A stretch of 64,000 nucleotides of DNA, from the NCBI GenBank assembly GCA_965247385.1, contig CBDFHG010000007.1, positions 806,001 to 870,000 on the forward strand, in the 5' to 3' direction. The translations under genes were made by a program, and so were the position numbers. Below the pieces are notes generated by a model. The model saw only the letters and a program-made list of their open reading frames with translations. It was not told the DNA's origin and made no database searches. This DNA is from Thermohalobaculum sp965247385. GTDB lineage: Bacteria; Pseudomonadota; Alphaproteobacteria; Rhodobacterales; Rhodobacteraceae. Positions 8,000 to 17,266 of the stretch are shown piece by piece (positions within the stretch are counted from its first letter, which is position 1; each line of letters begins with the position of its first letter).

Positions 8000-8924
8000 C
8001 AGGGCAATCGCTTTTAAACCTGAACATCGGCTCGGATCATGTTGAGCATGAAGTCATCGCCCCATCCGGCCTTTTTGATCTTGCCGCGCATTGATCCTTT
8101 TGTGGGTTCGGCTCTTGCAAGGTTCAGGGCGATACGGCGTAGCAGGGCGAGGTTTTCCGCACCATTGCCGTTTTGATTTCGCGCCTGATCTTCGTTCATG
8201 GTGACATCAAGCACCCAATGCAGGGAATTCTCAGTACTCCAATGACTGTTCTCCAATGACTGCGGGTGACGTCAAGAAACCGCTCCGGTTTCAATGGCAG
8301 GCTGAGCCGAAAACAGCGGGTATGGCTGGTCTGTTTGCCACCGATTTCGCGCGTCGCTGTCACCTTGCCAATGGCGCGAAGGCCGGGCCAGTTGTGGCGT
8401 TCTTGCAGCCAGTCAATATCGCCTGAAACCGTAGCGTGTCTCAATGCGGCCATGAGCTGCGTCAACAGCTGGAAAGGACCGGAAATTGTCGTGGCCTCTC
8501 TGTGGCCTCTCTGTGGCCTCTCTGTGGCCTCTCTGTGGCCTCGGGGTCGTCCAGAAAAAGCTTCACGTCCTCAAACAGCGTACCCTGATTGCCATTGAGA
8601 GCCAGAACGTAATCCCCACCCTTGGTGCAGACAGCCTTTGCCGTGGTCCTCCGGGTGTGGCATTGCGTCAGCAGTAATGATCCGGTCTTTGACGTCCAAA
8701 AGCGAGCAGTTCAGGAATTGCGGTAATCTCGTTTGATTTTTCATCCACCGCGACCGGCCCGAGCACGAGCCGTGCCTCCGCCGCAAACGCCTGCACCAAA
8801 TGCAGCGGCGAGTTGCCTGATGCGCGGCAAAACGAACGGCGCAACGCCTTGCCATCAATCGCAATGACACCCGCAAGGTTGCGGGCAAAATCTCCCGGAA
8901 GGCGTAGCATCACCTGCTGGAGTA
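8000..8924 (-). mobile_element. ISAs1-family element, 5'-truncated and frameshifted
   Basis: The element lies on the minus strand. Its terminal repeat reads CAGGGCAATCGCTTTTAAAC at 8000 and matches the end of the copy at 43319. Pieces of the transposase are in several frames. FARNLAGVIAIDGKALRRSF and ITADAMP lie near 8680-8915, GDYVLALNGNQGTLFEDVK near 8560-8620, and DWLQERHNWPGLRAIGKVTA, then SLHWVLDVTMNEDQARN, then ENLALLRRIALNLARAEP, at 8050-8430. The N-terminal third is missing beyond about 8924. At least three frame breaks make it inactive. Confidence 0.8.
8491..8542 (+). repeat. 11 bp tandem repeat inside the ISAs1 remnant
   Basis: The unit GTGGCCTCTCT is repeated four times perfectly, then partly, interrupting the transposase frame after LFLDDPE. 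A unit length of 11 is not a multiple of three, so the array adds to the frameshifting. Confidence 0.85.
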
Positions 8925-8974
8925 GTGCCGTAGCGGCTTGCCTAGGCACCGGCAACATACTATTCTCCCCGGCC

Positions 8975-9298
8975 ATGACTGCAACAACCTTTGATAAGTT
9001 GGCCTACATCGACAGCCTGCAAGCGAATGGTGTGGCCGAGGACCAGGCGCGGGCGCACGCGGTGGCCCTCAATGCCGCGCTGCATGAAGCGGTGGCCACG
9101 AAAGTCGATATGGCGGACGTGAAGGGCCTGATCGCGGACGTGCGGTCTGAGATATCCGAATCCCGTTCCGAGATGCGGACCGCGTTCGCGGACGTGCGCA
9201 CCGAGATCGCCACATCCAAGAGCGATATGACGCGATTGATGCTTGTTATGTTTTTTGGCCTCGCCGGGCTGATGGTCGCGCTTCTCAAACTGCTTTGA
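8975..9298 (+). CDS. small coiled-coil membrane protein, DUF1640/CCDC90-like
   Basis: A 107-residue protein beginning MTATTFDKLAYIDSLQANGV, with an Ala-rich helix, a heptad-patterned coiled coil (ATKVDMADVKGLIADVRSE and similar) and one C-terminal membrane helix (LMLVMFFGLAGLMVALLKLL). This arrangement is typical of DUF1640-type proteins, the bacterial relatives of the mitochondrial MCUR1/CCDC90 family. Such genes often travel near mobile elements. The start at 8975 is chosen because the sequence upstream of it belongs to ISAs1. Its biological role is unknown. Confidence 0.7.
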   Translation: MTATTFDKLAYIDSLQANGVAEDQARAHAVALNAALHEAVATKVDMADVKGLIADVRSEISESRSEMRTAFADVRTEIATSKSDMTRLMLVMFFGLAGLMVALLKLL

Positions 9299-9389
9299 TT
9301 CCCCCCGCCTATGTCACCGAGATTCGGTTTCGGGCCGAACGAAGCGATCCGCGCCTCGATCCCCGCCGCGATAGGGTGAGAAGTGCGGG

Positions 9390-11783
9390 CTAAAAGCGGA
9401 CTTCGCCTTTCAGCATGATCGCGTGACCGGCGGCACCGTCGCTACTCTCGTGGCGCTCGCCGGTCAAATTCAGCTCAAACAACGCGCCAAGTTCCCATTC
9501 CATCCCCAGGCGATAATTTCTGGCAGAGTCGCCGAAGGTCACCTCGCTGTAGGGGGTCAGCAGACCGCGCCCGCCGAACGCGGGCAGCCCGTAGCCAAGG
9601 CGCAGGTCCATGCGCGCGCCGTAATCCCGCTCGCCGTCGATCTTGTCGTGCAGGCCCTGTTGCCACAATCTTTGGGTGCCGCTGCCGGTCTTGCCGTAGC
9701 CGGGACTCAGGTTGAACGACAGCCCGCGCCCGTTTCCTCGCTCCAGGCGAATCAGGCCATCAACGCCCCATTCCCCATAGCTGTCCCGTCCCACCAAGGT
9801 GCGCGCCCGGCCTTCCAGGGTCAGGCCCATGACCGGATTGCTGTAGCGCACGCCGCCACCCAGTTCGGCCCCGAAACCGGTCTCGCCGTCGCCGCCGTCA
9901 TGCCGCACCCCGACCTCCAGGCTCGGCTCCAGCTGCGCCCCGTCTGCCAGCGTGTGCGTCCGGCTCCCTTCCAGGATCATCCGCACCCGCCGCGCGTCCA
10001 CCGTCAGGGCCGCCATCTCATCGCTACCCTCCACTTCCATCTCCGTCAGCAAAGCGTCGCCCTTGAGCCGGAGCGTGGTCGCGCCCACCTTCAACAACCG
10101 GCCGAGGCCGCCCACGGCCACGGTGCGCATCTCGACATCGCTCGACGCTTGCTGCGCCTCATCGGCGATCTCCAGATCGCCCCAGCCGTAGCCCACGGTG
10201 GCCCACAGATCCAGCTTCCCCGAAAGCGCGCTCCAGCCCACATAGGGATGGAAGCTGGTGAGGTCCAACTCATAATCACCGCTACGACCGGGGACGCTGT
10301 AGTCCAGATCGACCCGACTCCAGGACACCGCCAGGCCGACCAGCAGGTCGTCGCGCAGGCGGGCGTCCGCGCCCAGATGGGCGCTGAACAGGTCGCCGTC
10401 CCAGTCCACCGCCCCGCCGGAACCGTCGAGGTTGCTGTAGTCGCCCGCGCCCCAGAAGGCGAGCGAAGACAGACCGGGCGCGCCCGCCGCGGCGCGCGCA
10501 TTCAGCGGCAAGACAAAGTCGCCGCCACCGAGCAGATCTTTCAGGCTGAGCGTGCCGTCAGCCATAGCTTGCCCGTGGCTGGCGAGCGCGCCGGCTACGG
10601 TGGTCTGGCCGCCGAGATTGAAACTGCCCGCGCTATCGGTGCCGCCGTCAGCGCGAGCTTGTGTCACGCGCCGCGCAATCGCGCCCACCGTGTGGCCGGC
10701 GATGGCGCGGGCCACTTCCGGCAGAATCGTGCGGTTGAGGTCGGCAAACGGTGGCAAGGCCACGGTGACGATGAAGTCGGCCGTGGCCGTGGCGCCGTTG
10801 GTGTCGGTCACCGTGTAGGTCAGTTCGGTGCTCGCCAGCGCAGTCGGTGTGCCCGTGAGCCTGCGGCTGGCCGCATCGAAGCTCAGACCCGCCGGCAGGG
10901 CGCCGTCCGCCGGCCCGGTCAGGGTGTAGCTCAGGGTGCCGCTGCCGCCGGTCGCCGCCGGCAGTTCCAGGGCGGTGATCTCGGTGTCCACGGTATAGCT
11001 CTGGTTGGCCTGCGCGGGCAGCGCCAGGGGGGCCGCGGCCACGGTGAGCGTGAATTGCAGCAAGAGTTGTTCCCTACTCGCGGCGTCTACGACACGGTAG
11101 GTGATGATGGATTCCGCAACCGTGGTCGGCGTGCCCGTGAGCCTGTGGTTGGCCGCATCAAAGGACAACCCGTCCGGCACGTCGAGCAGGGTGTAAAGGA
11201 ACCGGGGGGTCGTGCCGGTGCCGCCGGTGGCTGCCGGCAGGGTCAGGTCGACCGCCGTGCCAACCGTGTAGCTCTGGTCGTCCGGTTCGGCGGCAAACCC
11301 CAGCGCGGCGAACCTCGGGGGTGAGCAGGCCGATGCGCCATTTGGGCTCCCGCTCCCATCGCATACCGTGACAAAGACGGTGGTGGTGTCGGAGCCATCG
11401 TCCGTGTCGTCCACCATGTAGGTGAGTTCAAAGCCGCCTGTCTTTGTTTCACCCGCGCCCGCAAGCGTCGGTGTGCCCGAGAGGGTGCGGGTGGCCGGAT
11501 CAAAGCTAAACCCCAGTGATTCCAGTGAATGGTCTCCTCCGTCCAGAGAGTAGGTCAGGTCGCCGGTGCCGCCGATGGCTTCCGGAAAGACGATGTCCTC
11601 GGTGGCCACCCCCAACTCGAAATACAGGTCGATGTAGCCTGCGTTGGCCAACGTACCGATTTCCACTCGACCAAAGAACGTCGGCTGCGCTTCGGCTGGC
11701 GATGCCAGCCCGAGCAGCAGGCCGATCACCATTAGCGGGCCCAGCAGGAGGGCGGCGAGGCGACGGCGAAGGGCCGCCGGCAT
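9390..11783 (-). CDS. autotransporter with putative Ig/cadherin-like passenger repeats
   Basis: A secreted type Va-like protein of about 797 residues. From the ATG at 11783 it has a clear signal peptide (LAALLLGPLMVIGLLLGLAS, cleaved after AEA). Three repeats of roughly 95 residues follow, each with SFD-R-L-GTPT and a YxVxD strand (He_PIG-type Ig folds). The C-terminal 300 residues form an autotransporter beta barrel (FWGAGDYSNLDG, SAHLGADARL, HPYVGW, alternating aromatic strands) ending in Phe (MLKGEVRF). It probably anchors the Ig-like domains at the cell surface for adhesion. An upstream ATG at 11912 is in frame but would precede the signal peptide. The IS1380 terminal repeat lies about 140 bases upstream of the start. 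Confidence 0.85.
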   Translation of the reverse strand: MPAALRRRLAALLLGPLMVIGLLLGLASPAEAQPTFFGRVEIGTLANAGYIDLYFELGVATEDIVFPEAIGGTGDLTYSLDGGDHSLESLGFSFDPATRTLSGTPTLAGAGETKTGGFELTYMVDDTDDGSDTTTVFVTVCDGSGSPNGASACSPPRFAALGFAAEPDDQSYTVGTAVDLTLPAATGGTGTTPRFLYTLLDVPDGLSFDAANHRLTGTPTTVAESIITYRVVDAASREQLLLQFTLTVAAAPLALPAQANQSYTVDTEITALELPAATGGSGTLSYTLTGPADGALPAGLSFDAASRRLTGTPTALASTELTYTVTDTNGATATADFIVTVALPPFADLNRTILPEVARAIAGHTVGAIARRVTQARADGGTDSAGSFNLGGQTTVAGALASHGQAMADGTLSLKDLLGGGDFVLPLNARAAAGAPGLSSLAFWGAGDYSNLDGSGGAVDWDGDLFSAHLGADARLRDDLLVGLAVSWSRVDLDYSVPGRSGDYELDLTSFHPYVGWSALSGKLDLWATVGYGWGDLEIADEAQQASSDVEMRTVAVGGLGRLLKVGATTLRLKGDALLTEMEVEGSDEMAALTVDARRVRMILEGSRTHTLADGAQLEPSLEVGVRHDGGDGETGFGAELGGGVRYSNPVMGLTLEGRARTLVGRDSYGEWGVDGLIRLERGNGRGLSFNLSPGYGKTGSGTQRLWQQGLHDKIDGERDYGARMDLRLGYGLPAFGGRGLLTPYSEVTFGDSARNYRLGMEWELGALFELNLTGERHESSDGAAGHAIMLKGEVRF

Positions 11784-11923
11784 CACGCCACACCGGCCGC
11801 CCGGCGGGCCTGGCTGGGGCTGGAGTGAAGCCCGGGTAAATCTGGGGGGGCAAAACTGCGCCGCACCGGGACGCTGCGCTAAACTTGTGGCTCCGCGCCG
11901 AACGCAGGTCATGCTTGTTCATG

Positions 11924-13566
11924 AAAACGCCCCCTAGCCGACATTTCCCGGATGACTTCCAGGTTTGTGGAGGTCATACCCCCGTACCACCGTTGAGGGA
12001 ACTGTATTCCCTTTGCCGCCATCCGATGGCTTGATTTTGGCGATCAGCCCTCGGTTGGAAGGCGATTTGGCCGGATTTGCCGCCATTCGGACACCCCCCT
12101 GCTGTCGTTTTCACCTCGCTGTCGATGCCCCCGGCCTACGCCGGGGCGGGTCCTGGTCGCAGATCATCAATCAGGCTCAAGATTTTCCGGAGCAGTTCCC
12201 TCGCCGCCGCCACCTCGGCCAACTGGAACGTGACGTAGCGGCCATGGCTGACCACCTTGGCACCGATCTTTACCAACTTCTCCCGCAGCGTGGTCAGCGA
12301 CCAGTGCTCGACCTCCTTCGGCAAAGCCAGCCTCCGCATGAAGGTGGCGAGATTGCAGGCGTTGTCGCGGAACCTGCGACACGACAGCCGCGTCCATTTG
12401 ATCGCGTTCTTGCCTTCCCTGATGTACTGCTCCGCTTTGCCCCGCTGATTGTAGAACAATGTCACCCGCTCGGCCGGTCGCGACAGGTTGGTGACGATGA
12501 ACCCGACACGGGGAAACAGCGCGCCGGGGCGCCATTCGACTTTGGCCACCACCCGGCGCTTTTTGCTCCAGCTTCCGGCCCGATAGCTGAAGCTGGCGTA
12601 ATCGCGCCGCACAGGGTTCGGCGGACGGCCAACGGGGCGTGTGAGCAGGGCCGCGATGCTTTCCAGAAGAACCTGGTTCTTCGGCAAACGGATCGCGTAC
12701 AGGAAGCCCTCGTCTTCCACCAACTCGTACACCTGCGGCGAGGCGAAGGCGGCATCGGCGCGGAAGGAGCGCCGCAGCTTGCGGTCCCGGTATCGCTCGA
12801 CGACCGGCTCCAGCACCTTGCGCCAGCCATCGGCGCTGTGAACGTTGCCGGGACGCAGCGCGCACCGTTCCAGGGCGCCGAACTGGTTGAACAGGAACCG
12901 GGGATGATAGCAGGTGCCGCCGAAGTGACCGTTGTCGGCCGTTCCTTCCTGGTCGCCATGGGTCGGGCTGACGCTGCTGTCCAGGTCGAGAACGATCTTC
13001 TTCGGCGGGCAACGGTCATGAACGCGGTCGATCCATTGGCCGGAAAGATCACCAGGCGCGGCGAGGTTTTCCTCGCTGGCCAGAACCTCCGTCTCGAAAC
13101 GCCCCATCTGGCTGGTAGAGGCCGCCCGCCCCTTGATGGCATGACCACCAACAATCCAACGCATGGCGGGGTCACGGCCCAGACGGTCGGCGTCGTTCAC
13201 GTCGTCGTCGCCACCAGGACGGCCAAAAACGGACTGGCGGAACTGCCCGATCATGCCATGCCGCCCGTTCTTGCCGGCACGACTGTCGGCAACAACATCG
13301 CCAGCCATCTCAGTAAGTGCAACGGAGGCATCAAGCTCTCGGCAAGCAAGCAAACCGGCGTCAGTAGTGACCCTGGACCCGTGCAACTCAAGCTTGAGTC
13401 GACGGTCAAAATACAGCCCTGGAACCCCCTCTTTCGATGCACCTGTCGGGTGAGCCATATCAACACCCCAAGTCTGCCTGTAACGTAATGATTCTTATAC
13501 CAGAATCACGCCCCGATGTCACTAAACCATGAGTTCATTTGGGAAATGCGGGCTAAGAGCGTTTTT
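11924..13566 (-). mobile_element. IS1380-family insertion sequence
   Basis: The inferred ends are inverted repeats: outward from each side they read GGGAAATGTCGGCTA (left, complement of 11935-11949) and GGGAAATGCGGGCTA (13541-13555), 13 of 15 matching, with CGTTTT further out on both. The exact tips and target duplication could not be fixed. The element lies between the autotransporter and the GcvT-like gene. Confidence 0.65.
12136..13458 (-). CDS. IS1380-family transposase
   Basis: A 440-residue DDE transposase, full length for IS1380. Visible features are the N-terminal TTDAGLLACRELDA, the first catalytic Asp in KKIVLDLDSSVSPTHGDQEG, the second in RRSFRADAAFASPQVYELVE, and the C-terminal FYNQRGKAEQYIREGKNAIK containing the catalytic Glu region. 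The frame is uninterrupted, so this copy may still be functional. It moves DNA by cut-and-paste transposition. Confidence 0.9.
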   Translation of the reverse strand: MAHPTGASKEGVPGLYFDRRLKLELHGSRVTTDAGLLACRELDASVALTEMAGDVVADSRAGKNGRHGMIGQFRQSVFGRPGGDDDVNDADRLGRDPAMRWIVGGHAIKGRAASTSQMGRFETEVLASEENLAAPGDLSGQWIDRVHDRCPPKKIVLDLDSSVSPTHGDQEGTADNGHFGGTCYHPRFLFNQFGALERCALRPGNVHSADGWRKVLEPVVERYRDRKLRRSFRADAAFASPQVYELVEDEGFLYAIRLPKNQVLLESIAALLTRPVGRPPNPVRRDYASFSYRAGSWSKKRRVVAKVEWRPGALFPRVGFIVTNLSRPAERVTLFYNQRGKAEQYIREGKNAIKWTRLSCRRFRDNACNLATFMRRLALPKEVEHWSLTTLREKLVKIGAKVVSHGRYVTFQLAEVAAARELLRKILSLIDDLRPGPAPA

Positions 13567-13575
13567 ACCGCGTAT

Positions 13576-14667
13576 TCAGGCATGAGTCCGCGACTTCTTC
13601 GGGTCGTAGATTGGCGTCGCGACCACAGTGGCGGTCGTAACGATCTCACCCCCCCGCAGTTCCAGAGTGGTTTTCTCACCCACCTCTGGGCTAACATGCC
13701 CCAGCGCCAGAGACTTTCCCATTCGGTGAGAGTAACAGGGGCTGTTGACGATGCCGACCACCTTGCCATCAAGTACAAGGTCTTCGCCGCCCTCGACCAT
13801 GTCCGTGTGATCGACATCCAGCCCGATATTTCTGATTTTCTCTCTACCCTTTGCCGCCATCAGCGCCGTCTTGCCCCGGAAATCTGCCTTGGTCTGGCTC
13901 ACGGTGAAGCCAAGTCCGACCTCCCACGGGGTGTTCTCCGTGGTCATGTCGTAGCCATAGAAGAGAAGCCCGGCCTCGATCCGCGCCCTGTCCAGCGCGG
14001 TGAATGAACAGGGCACCACCCCAGCCTTGAGCAGCTTGTCCCAGATATCGACGACGACGCTCGCATCGACAAAAATCTCGTATCCGCGTTCACCGGAATA
14101 CCCTGTCCGGGAAATCCGACAGGCGTGGCCAAACAGTTCGGCGGGCGCATGGTGGAAATACTTCATAGGCGCTAGGTCGATGGAGCAATTCGAACTCAAG
14201 ATATCCAGCGCCATCGGTCCCTGAACCGATATGTCGTGCAGATTGTCGGTGAACCCGATCTCGACATTCCGGCCCGCTGCCGACGCCTCCAGCAGCGCCA
14301 TCGTGTCGCCTGACCCGTGTACAATCATCCATTCGTCATCACCATTGTTCGAGACTATGGCATCATCAGCCATGGTCCCCTCTTCGGTCAGAACCGATAG
14401 ATAGGCGGCCTGACCGGGCACGATGCATCCCATGTCTCGGGTCGTCAGGTGGTCCAGAACCACAGCCGCGTCCTCTCCCCGGACAAAGACCTTCTTCAAT
14501 GGGGACATGTCGAACATGCCCGCTCGCTCACGCACTGCGTCATGCTCGTCATTCGGGTCTGTTGAATAGCTCCAAGCCGTGCCCATCCCGTTCCAGTCCT
14601 CAAGACCAGAGCCCAGCGCCCGGTGACGATCTGCCAGGGCGGATGTGCGGTTGAGTTCTGCATTCAT
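13576..14667 (-). CDS. GcvT-like aminomethyltransferase family protein
   Basis: A 363-residue tetrahydrofolate-binding protein of the glycine-cleavage T family. Visible motifs are AGMFDMSPLKKVFVRGEDA near 50-68, ISVQGPMALDIL, the folate-site region RISRTGYSGERGYEIFV, and RIEAGLLFYGYDM. No gcvH or gcvP is nearby. It lies 16 bases downstream of a MttB-family methyltransferase gene and is almost certainly cotranscribed with it. The likely role is transfer of a methyl or C1 unit from a methylated amine to tetrahydrofolate, by analogy with DmdA-like and other GcvT paralogues; the substrate is unknown. Its 3' end stops just before the IS1380 end. Confidence 0.85.
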   Translation of the reverse strand: MNAELNRTSALADRHRALGSGLEDWNGMGTAWSYSTDPNDEHDAVRERAGMFDMSPLKKVFVRGEDAAVVLDHLTTRDMGCIVPGQAAYLSVLTEEGTMADDAIVSNNGDDEWMIVHGSGDTMALLEASAAGRNVEIGFTDNLHDISVQGPMALDILSSNCSIDLAPMKYFHHAPAELFGHACRISRTGYSGERGYEIFVDASVVVDIWDKLLKAGVVPCSFTALDRARIEAGLLFYGYDMTTENTPWEVGLGFTVSQTKADFRGKTALMAAKGREKIRNIGLDVDHTDMVEGGEDLVLDGKVVGIVNSPCYSHRMGKSLALGHVSPEVGEKTTLELRGGEIVTTATVVATPIYDPKKSRTHA

Positions 14668-14683
14668 GGTTCTCTCCCTTTGG

Positions 14684-16255
14684 TCAGTACCATTCGTCGT
14701 TCATTTCTGACTTCCGTCGGGCGACGAAGTCCTTCAGCGCCTCATCGACATCGCGGGCGATGGGTGGGGCCTCGTAGGCGGCGAGCATTGCCTTCCAGCG
14801 GCCATTTGCGCGCTGCTCTAATGTCGGAGAGCCGTTTTCAACCCACGTCTCGTAAGGCCCGGCCTCGGGCAAGTCGGACAGATAATTCGCGGTGCGGTAG
14901 TGTCGAAGGGTATGCTGGGTCGAGAGGAAGTTTTGGCCCGGCCCGGCTTCCCGATAAGCGTCCTGCCCGAAGGCTTCTGCGTCCGTGTCGATCCCCTGGA
15001 TCATCCTCAGCATCATCCCACAATGATCGAGGTCCATGACGAATTTCTCATAGGACATGGTCAGGCCACCCTCCAACCATCCCGCTGCGTGCCAGACCTG
15101 ATTGGCCCCGGACATCATGGTTGCCCACATCGCACTCGCGCTGTCCTGCATGGCCTGGCCGTCAGCAGTGTTAGACGATGTGATTTGACCGCCGCCCGAA
15201 CGCACCGGGACACCGACTCGTCGGCCAAGCTGTGCCAATGCAAAGGTGGCCAGGTTTGCCTCGGGCATGCCGAAGGTTAGCGCACCGGATTTCAGGTTCA
15301 TCGTAGAATGGAAACTGCCGAGGACGACAGGACATCCGGGCCGCACCAGTTGTGCAAGCGCAATCCCGACCATACCCTCGGCAAGTGTTTGCGCGACGAC
15401 GGCGGCCTGACTGACCGGTCCCATCGCGCCGCCAAAGATAGCCGGGGATATGGTGACACACTGGTTTGCCGCCGCATAGACTCGTAGCGCCCCGGACATC
15501 GTGTCATCATAGACCAGCGGCGAATTGACGTTGATGTTTCCCTGCATCACCGCGTTTCGATCCATAAAGTCGGCTCCGAACACCAGACGGGTCATCTCGA
15601 TGGAATCCTCAGCCCGTACCCGCGCGGTAACGCCGCCCATGAACGGCTTGGTCGAATACCTCAAATGGGAATAGACCATATCCAGATGGCGCTTGTTCAC
15701 CGGAACATCGACCGGTTCGCACACCGTGCCCCCGGAGTGATGCAGCCAGGGAGACATGTAGGTCAGTTTCACGAAGTTCCGGAAATCCTCCAACGATGCA
15801 TAGCGCCGCCCTCGGTCGAGATCGGTGACAAAGGGCGAGCCGTATCCCGGCATCAAGACCACATTATCTCCGCCTAGCGACACTGTCCGTGTTGGGTCTC
15901 GCCCATGCAGCAAGAACGACTGGGGCGCGGTTGTGCACAGGCACCGGACATGGCCTGGATCGAATGTAATCCTCTCACCTCTGACAGTGGCCCCGGCTTC
16001 CCTGAACAGGGCCAGGGCGATTTCGTCTCCCCGAAACTCAATACCAATCTCGGAAAGAATCCAATCAGCCTGGACTTCGATCCGAGCTAAAGCTTCGGCG
16101 TCAAGTAACTCATAGGCCGGGGTGCGGCGAACCACCTTCGACGGACCCAGGACCAGTTCGGGCGAAACATTTGACCTGCGTCTGCGCCCACGCTTGGACG
16201 GACGAGCCCTATCCGATGTGGAATCGTTGCTGCTCTGCAGATTCGCCTCCCCCAT
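14684..16255 (-). CDS. trimethylamine methyltransferase (MttB) superfamily protein
   Basis: A 523-residue protein with a basic, low-complexity N-terminus (RPSKRGRRRRS) followed by the MttB TIM-barrel domain. Recognisable segments are ADWILSEIGIEFRGDEIAL, LMPGYGSPFVTDLDRGRRY, NINVNSPLVYDDTM and GMPEANLATFALAQLGRR, and SGGGQITSSNTADGQA, where pyrrolysine enzymes carry Pyl. There is no in-frame TAG here, so it belongs to the non-pyrrolysine group, of which the glycine betaine methyltransferase MtgB is the known example. It may demethylate a quaternary amine. The GcvT-like gene follows directly, and a LysR gene is divergent. No corrinoid protein is encoded nearby. Confidence 0.85.
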   Translation of the reverse strand: MGEANLQSSNDSTSDRARPSKRGRRRRSNVSPELVLGPSKVVRRTPAYELLDAEALARIEVQADWILSEIGIEFRGDEIALALFREAGATVRGERITFDPGHVRCLCTTAPQSFLLHGRDPTRTVSLGGDNVVLMPGYGSPFVTDLDRGRRYASLEDFRNFVKLTYMSPWLHHSGGTVCEPVDVPVNKRHLDMVYSHLRYSTKPFMGGVTARVRAEDSIEMTRLVFGADFMDRNAVMQGNINVNSPLVYDDTMSGALRVYAAANQCVTISPAIFGGAMGPVSQAAVVAQTLAEGMVGIALAQLVRPGCPVVLGSFHSTMNLKSGALTFGMPEANLATFALAQLGRRVGVPVRSGGGQITSSNTADGQAMQDSASAMWATMMSGANQVWHAAGWLEGGLTMSYEKFVMDLDHCGMMLRMIQGIDTDAEAFGQDAYREAGPGQNFLSTQHTLRHYRTANYLSDLPEAGPYETWVENGSPTLEQRANGRWKAMLAAYEAPPIARDVDEALKDFVARRKSEMNDEWY

Positions 16256-16341
16256 TTTCGCCTACTCTCCCGGTGGCTCCATACCTCGGCAATGATGGCC
16301 AATTGGAGTCGGCAGGCAATCGAATTTCTTTGCCCACTTTG

Positions 16342-16356
16342 TTCAATCTGATTAAA
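16342..16356 (+). promoter_or_regulatory. LysR-type T-N11-A operator
   Basis: TTCAATC-T-GATTAAA is an imperfect palindrome (6 of 7 pairs) fitting the T-N11-A box of LysR regulators. It lies 7 bases upstream of the lysR ATG and about 85 bases upstream of the divergent mttB-like gene, so it could serve autoregulation and control of that operon. Confidence 0.5.
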
Positions 16357-16363
16357 CACAAGA

Positions 16364-17266
16364 ATGCGCTTCAGGCACTACGATAACCTTCGCACTTTCG
16401 CCGTGGTCGCCTATTACGGCAGCCTGACGGCAGCATCTGAAGAGTTGAATCTGACCAAAGGAGCAATCAGTCATCAGATCAAGACATTGGAGCAGCAACT
16501 CGGGTTTGATCTGTTTCACCGACTCCCGCGCGGAGTCAGGCTGACGGCAAAGGGCCAACACCTGTTGCACACTGCGCGATCAGCATTCGATTCCGTCGAG
16601 TCTCAGATCGACTCTCTTCGGGAAGAAGGGCGTCGCTCGGTGACACTCGGTCTCTCCACCTATCTCGCGTCCCGGTGGCTCTCCCCGCGGCTAATGGGAT
16701 TCTTGCAGACCCATCCCAATATCCGCCTGCGCGTCCAGCCGATGATCGATCTATTCGATCTTGAACGCGACGGGATCGACGTGGCGGTCCGTTGGGGCAA
16801 GGGGGATTGGACTGACATGAACATCCAACCGCTCTTCACCTGCCCCGCATTCCCGGTTGCGTCACCCGGGATCGCGTCGAGCGTTGAGGAGTACGGTCTG
16901 GCTGAGGCCCTTTCAGAAGCCAGTCTTTTGCATGATCGGCGGGGCAGCGTTGCCTGGGCAGAATGGTTTGAAGTCGCCGGGCTGACCTACACCTCGCAGG
17001 CAGATACACTGACAATCCCGGACCCAAATGTTCGGGTTCAGGCAGTGATTGACGGCCAGGGCCTCGCGCTGAACGATGCTCTGGTAGACAGGGAGTTGTC
17101 GGAAGGCTCTCTTCGGCGTGTGTCTGACCACGAACTTGGAAACTATGGGTATCACCTGGCATTCCCGGCGGGTGCACTTGGCAATCCGGATGTTGCCGCC
17201 ATCGTCGATTGGTTGACCGAAGTGGCATTGGGCGGCCCCCATCGAGTGGTCAAGTTTGATTGTTAG
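16364..17266 (+). CDS. LysR-family transcriptional regulator, GcvA-like
   Basis: A 300-residue regulator. The N-terminal helix-turn-helix covers residues 6-65 (YYGSLTAASEELNLTKGAIS, then HQIKTLEQQLGFDLFHR), followed by a substrate-binding domain with FDLERDGIDVAVRWGKGDW, a phrase typical of GcvA/AmpR-like members. It is divergent from the MttB/GcvT-like operon and probably controls it in response to a methylated amine or a glycine-related metabolite. The ligand is inferred from context only. Confidence 0.9.
   Translation: MRFRHYDNLRTFAVVAYYGSLTAASEELNLTKGAISHQIKTLEQQLGFDLFHRLPRGVRLTAKGQHLLHTARSAFDSVESQIDSLREEGRRSVTLGLSTYLASRWLSPRLMGFLQTHPNIRLRVQPMIDLFDLERDGIDVAVRWGKGDWTDMNIQPLFTCPAFPVASPGIASSVEEYGLAEALSEASLLHDRRGSVAWAEWFEVAGLTYTSQADTLTIPDPNVRVQAVIDGQGLALNDALVDRELSEGSLRRVSDHELGNYGYHLAFPAGALGNPDVAAIVDWLTEVALGGPHRVVKFDC

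Noticed and set aside
8491..8542. CRISPR-like short repeat array
   Set aside because: Units are 11 bases with no spacers; it is a simple tandem repeat. The same applies to the 12 bp array at 24799.
9423..11324. Long plus-strand open frame opposite the autotransporter
   Set aside because: It mirrors a GC-rich gene with signal peptide, Ig repeats and beta barrel on the minus strand; its own product is low-complexity with no domain.
13576..16255. Pyrrolysine-dependent trimethylamine methyltransferase
   Set aside because: No in-frame TAG occurs in the MttB-family gene and no pyl genes or corrinoid protein are nearby.
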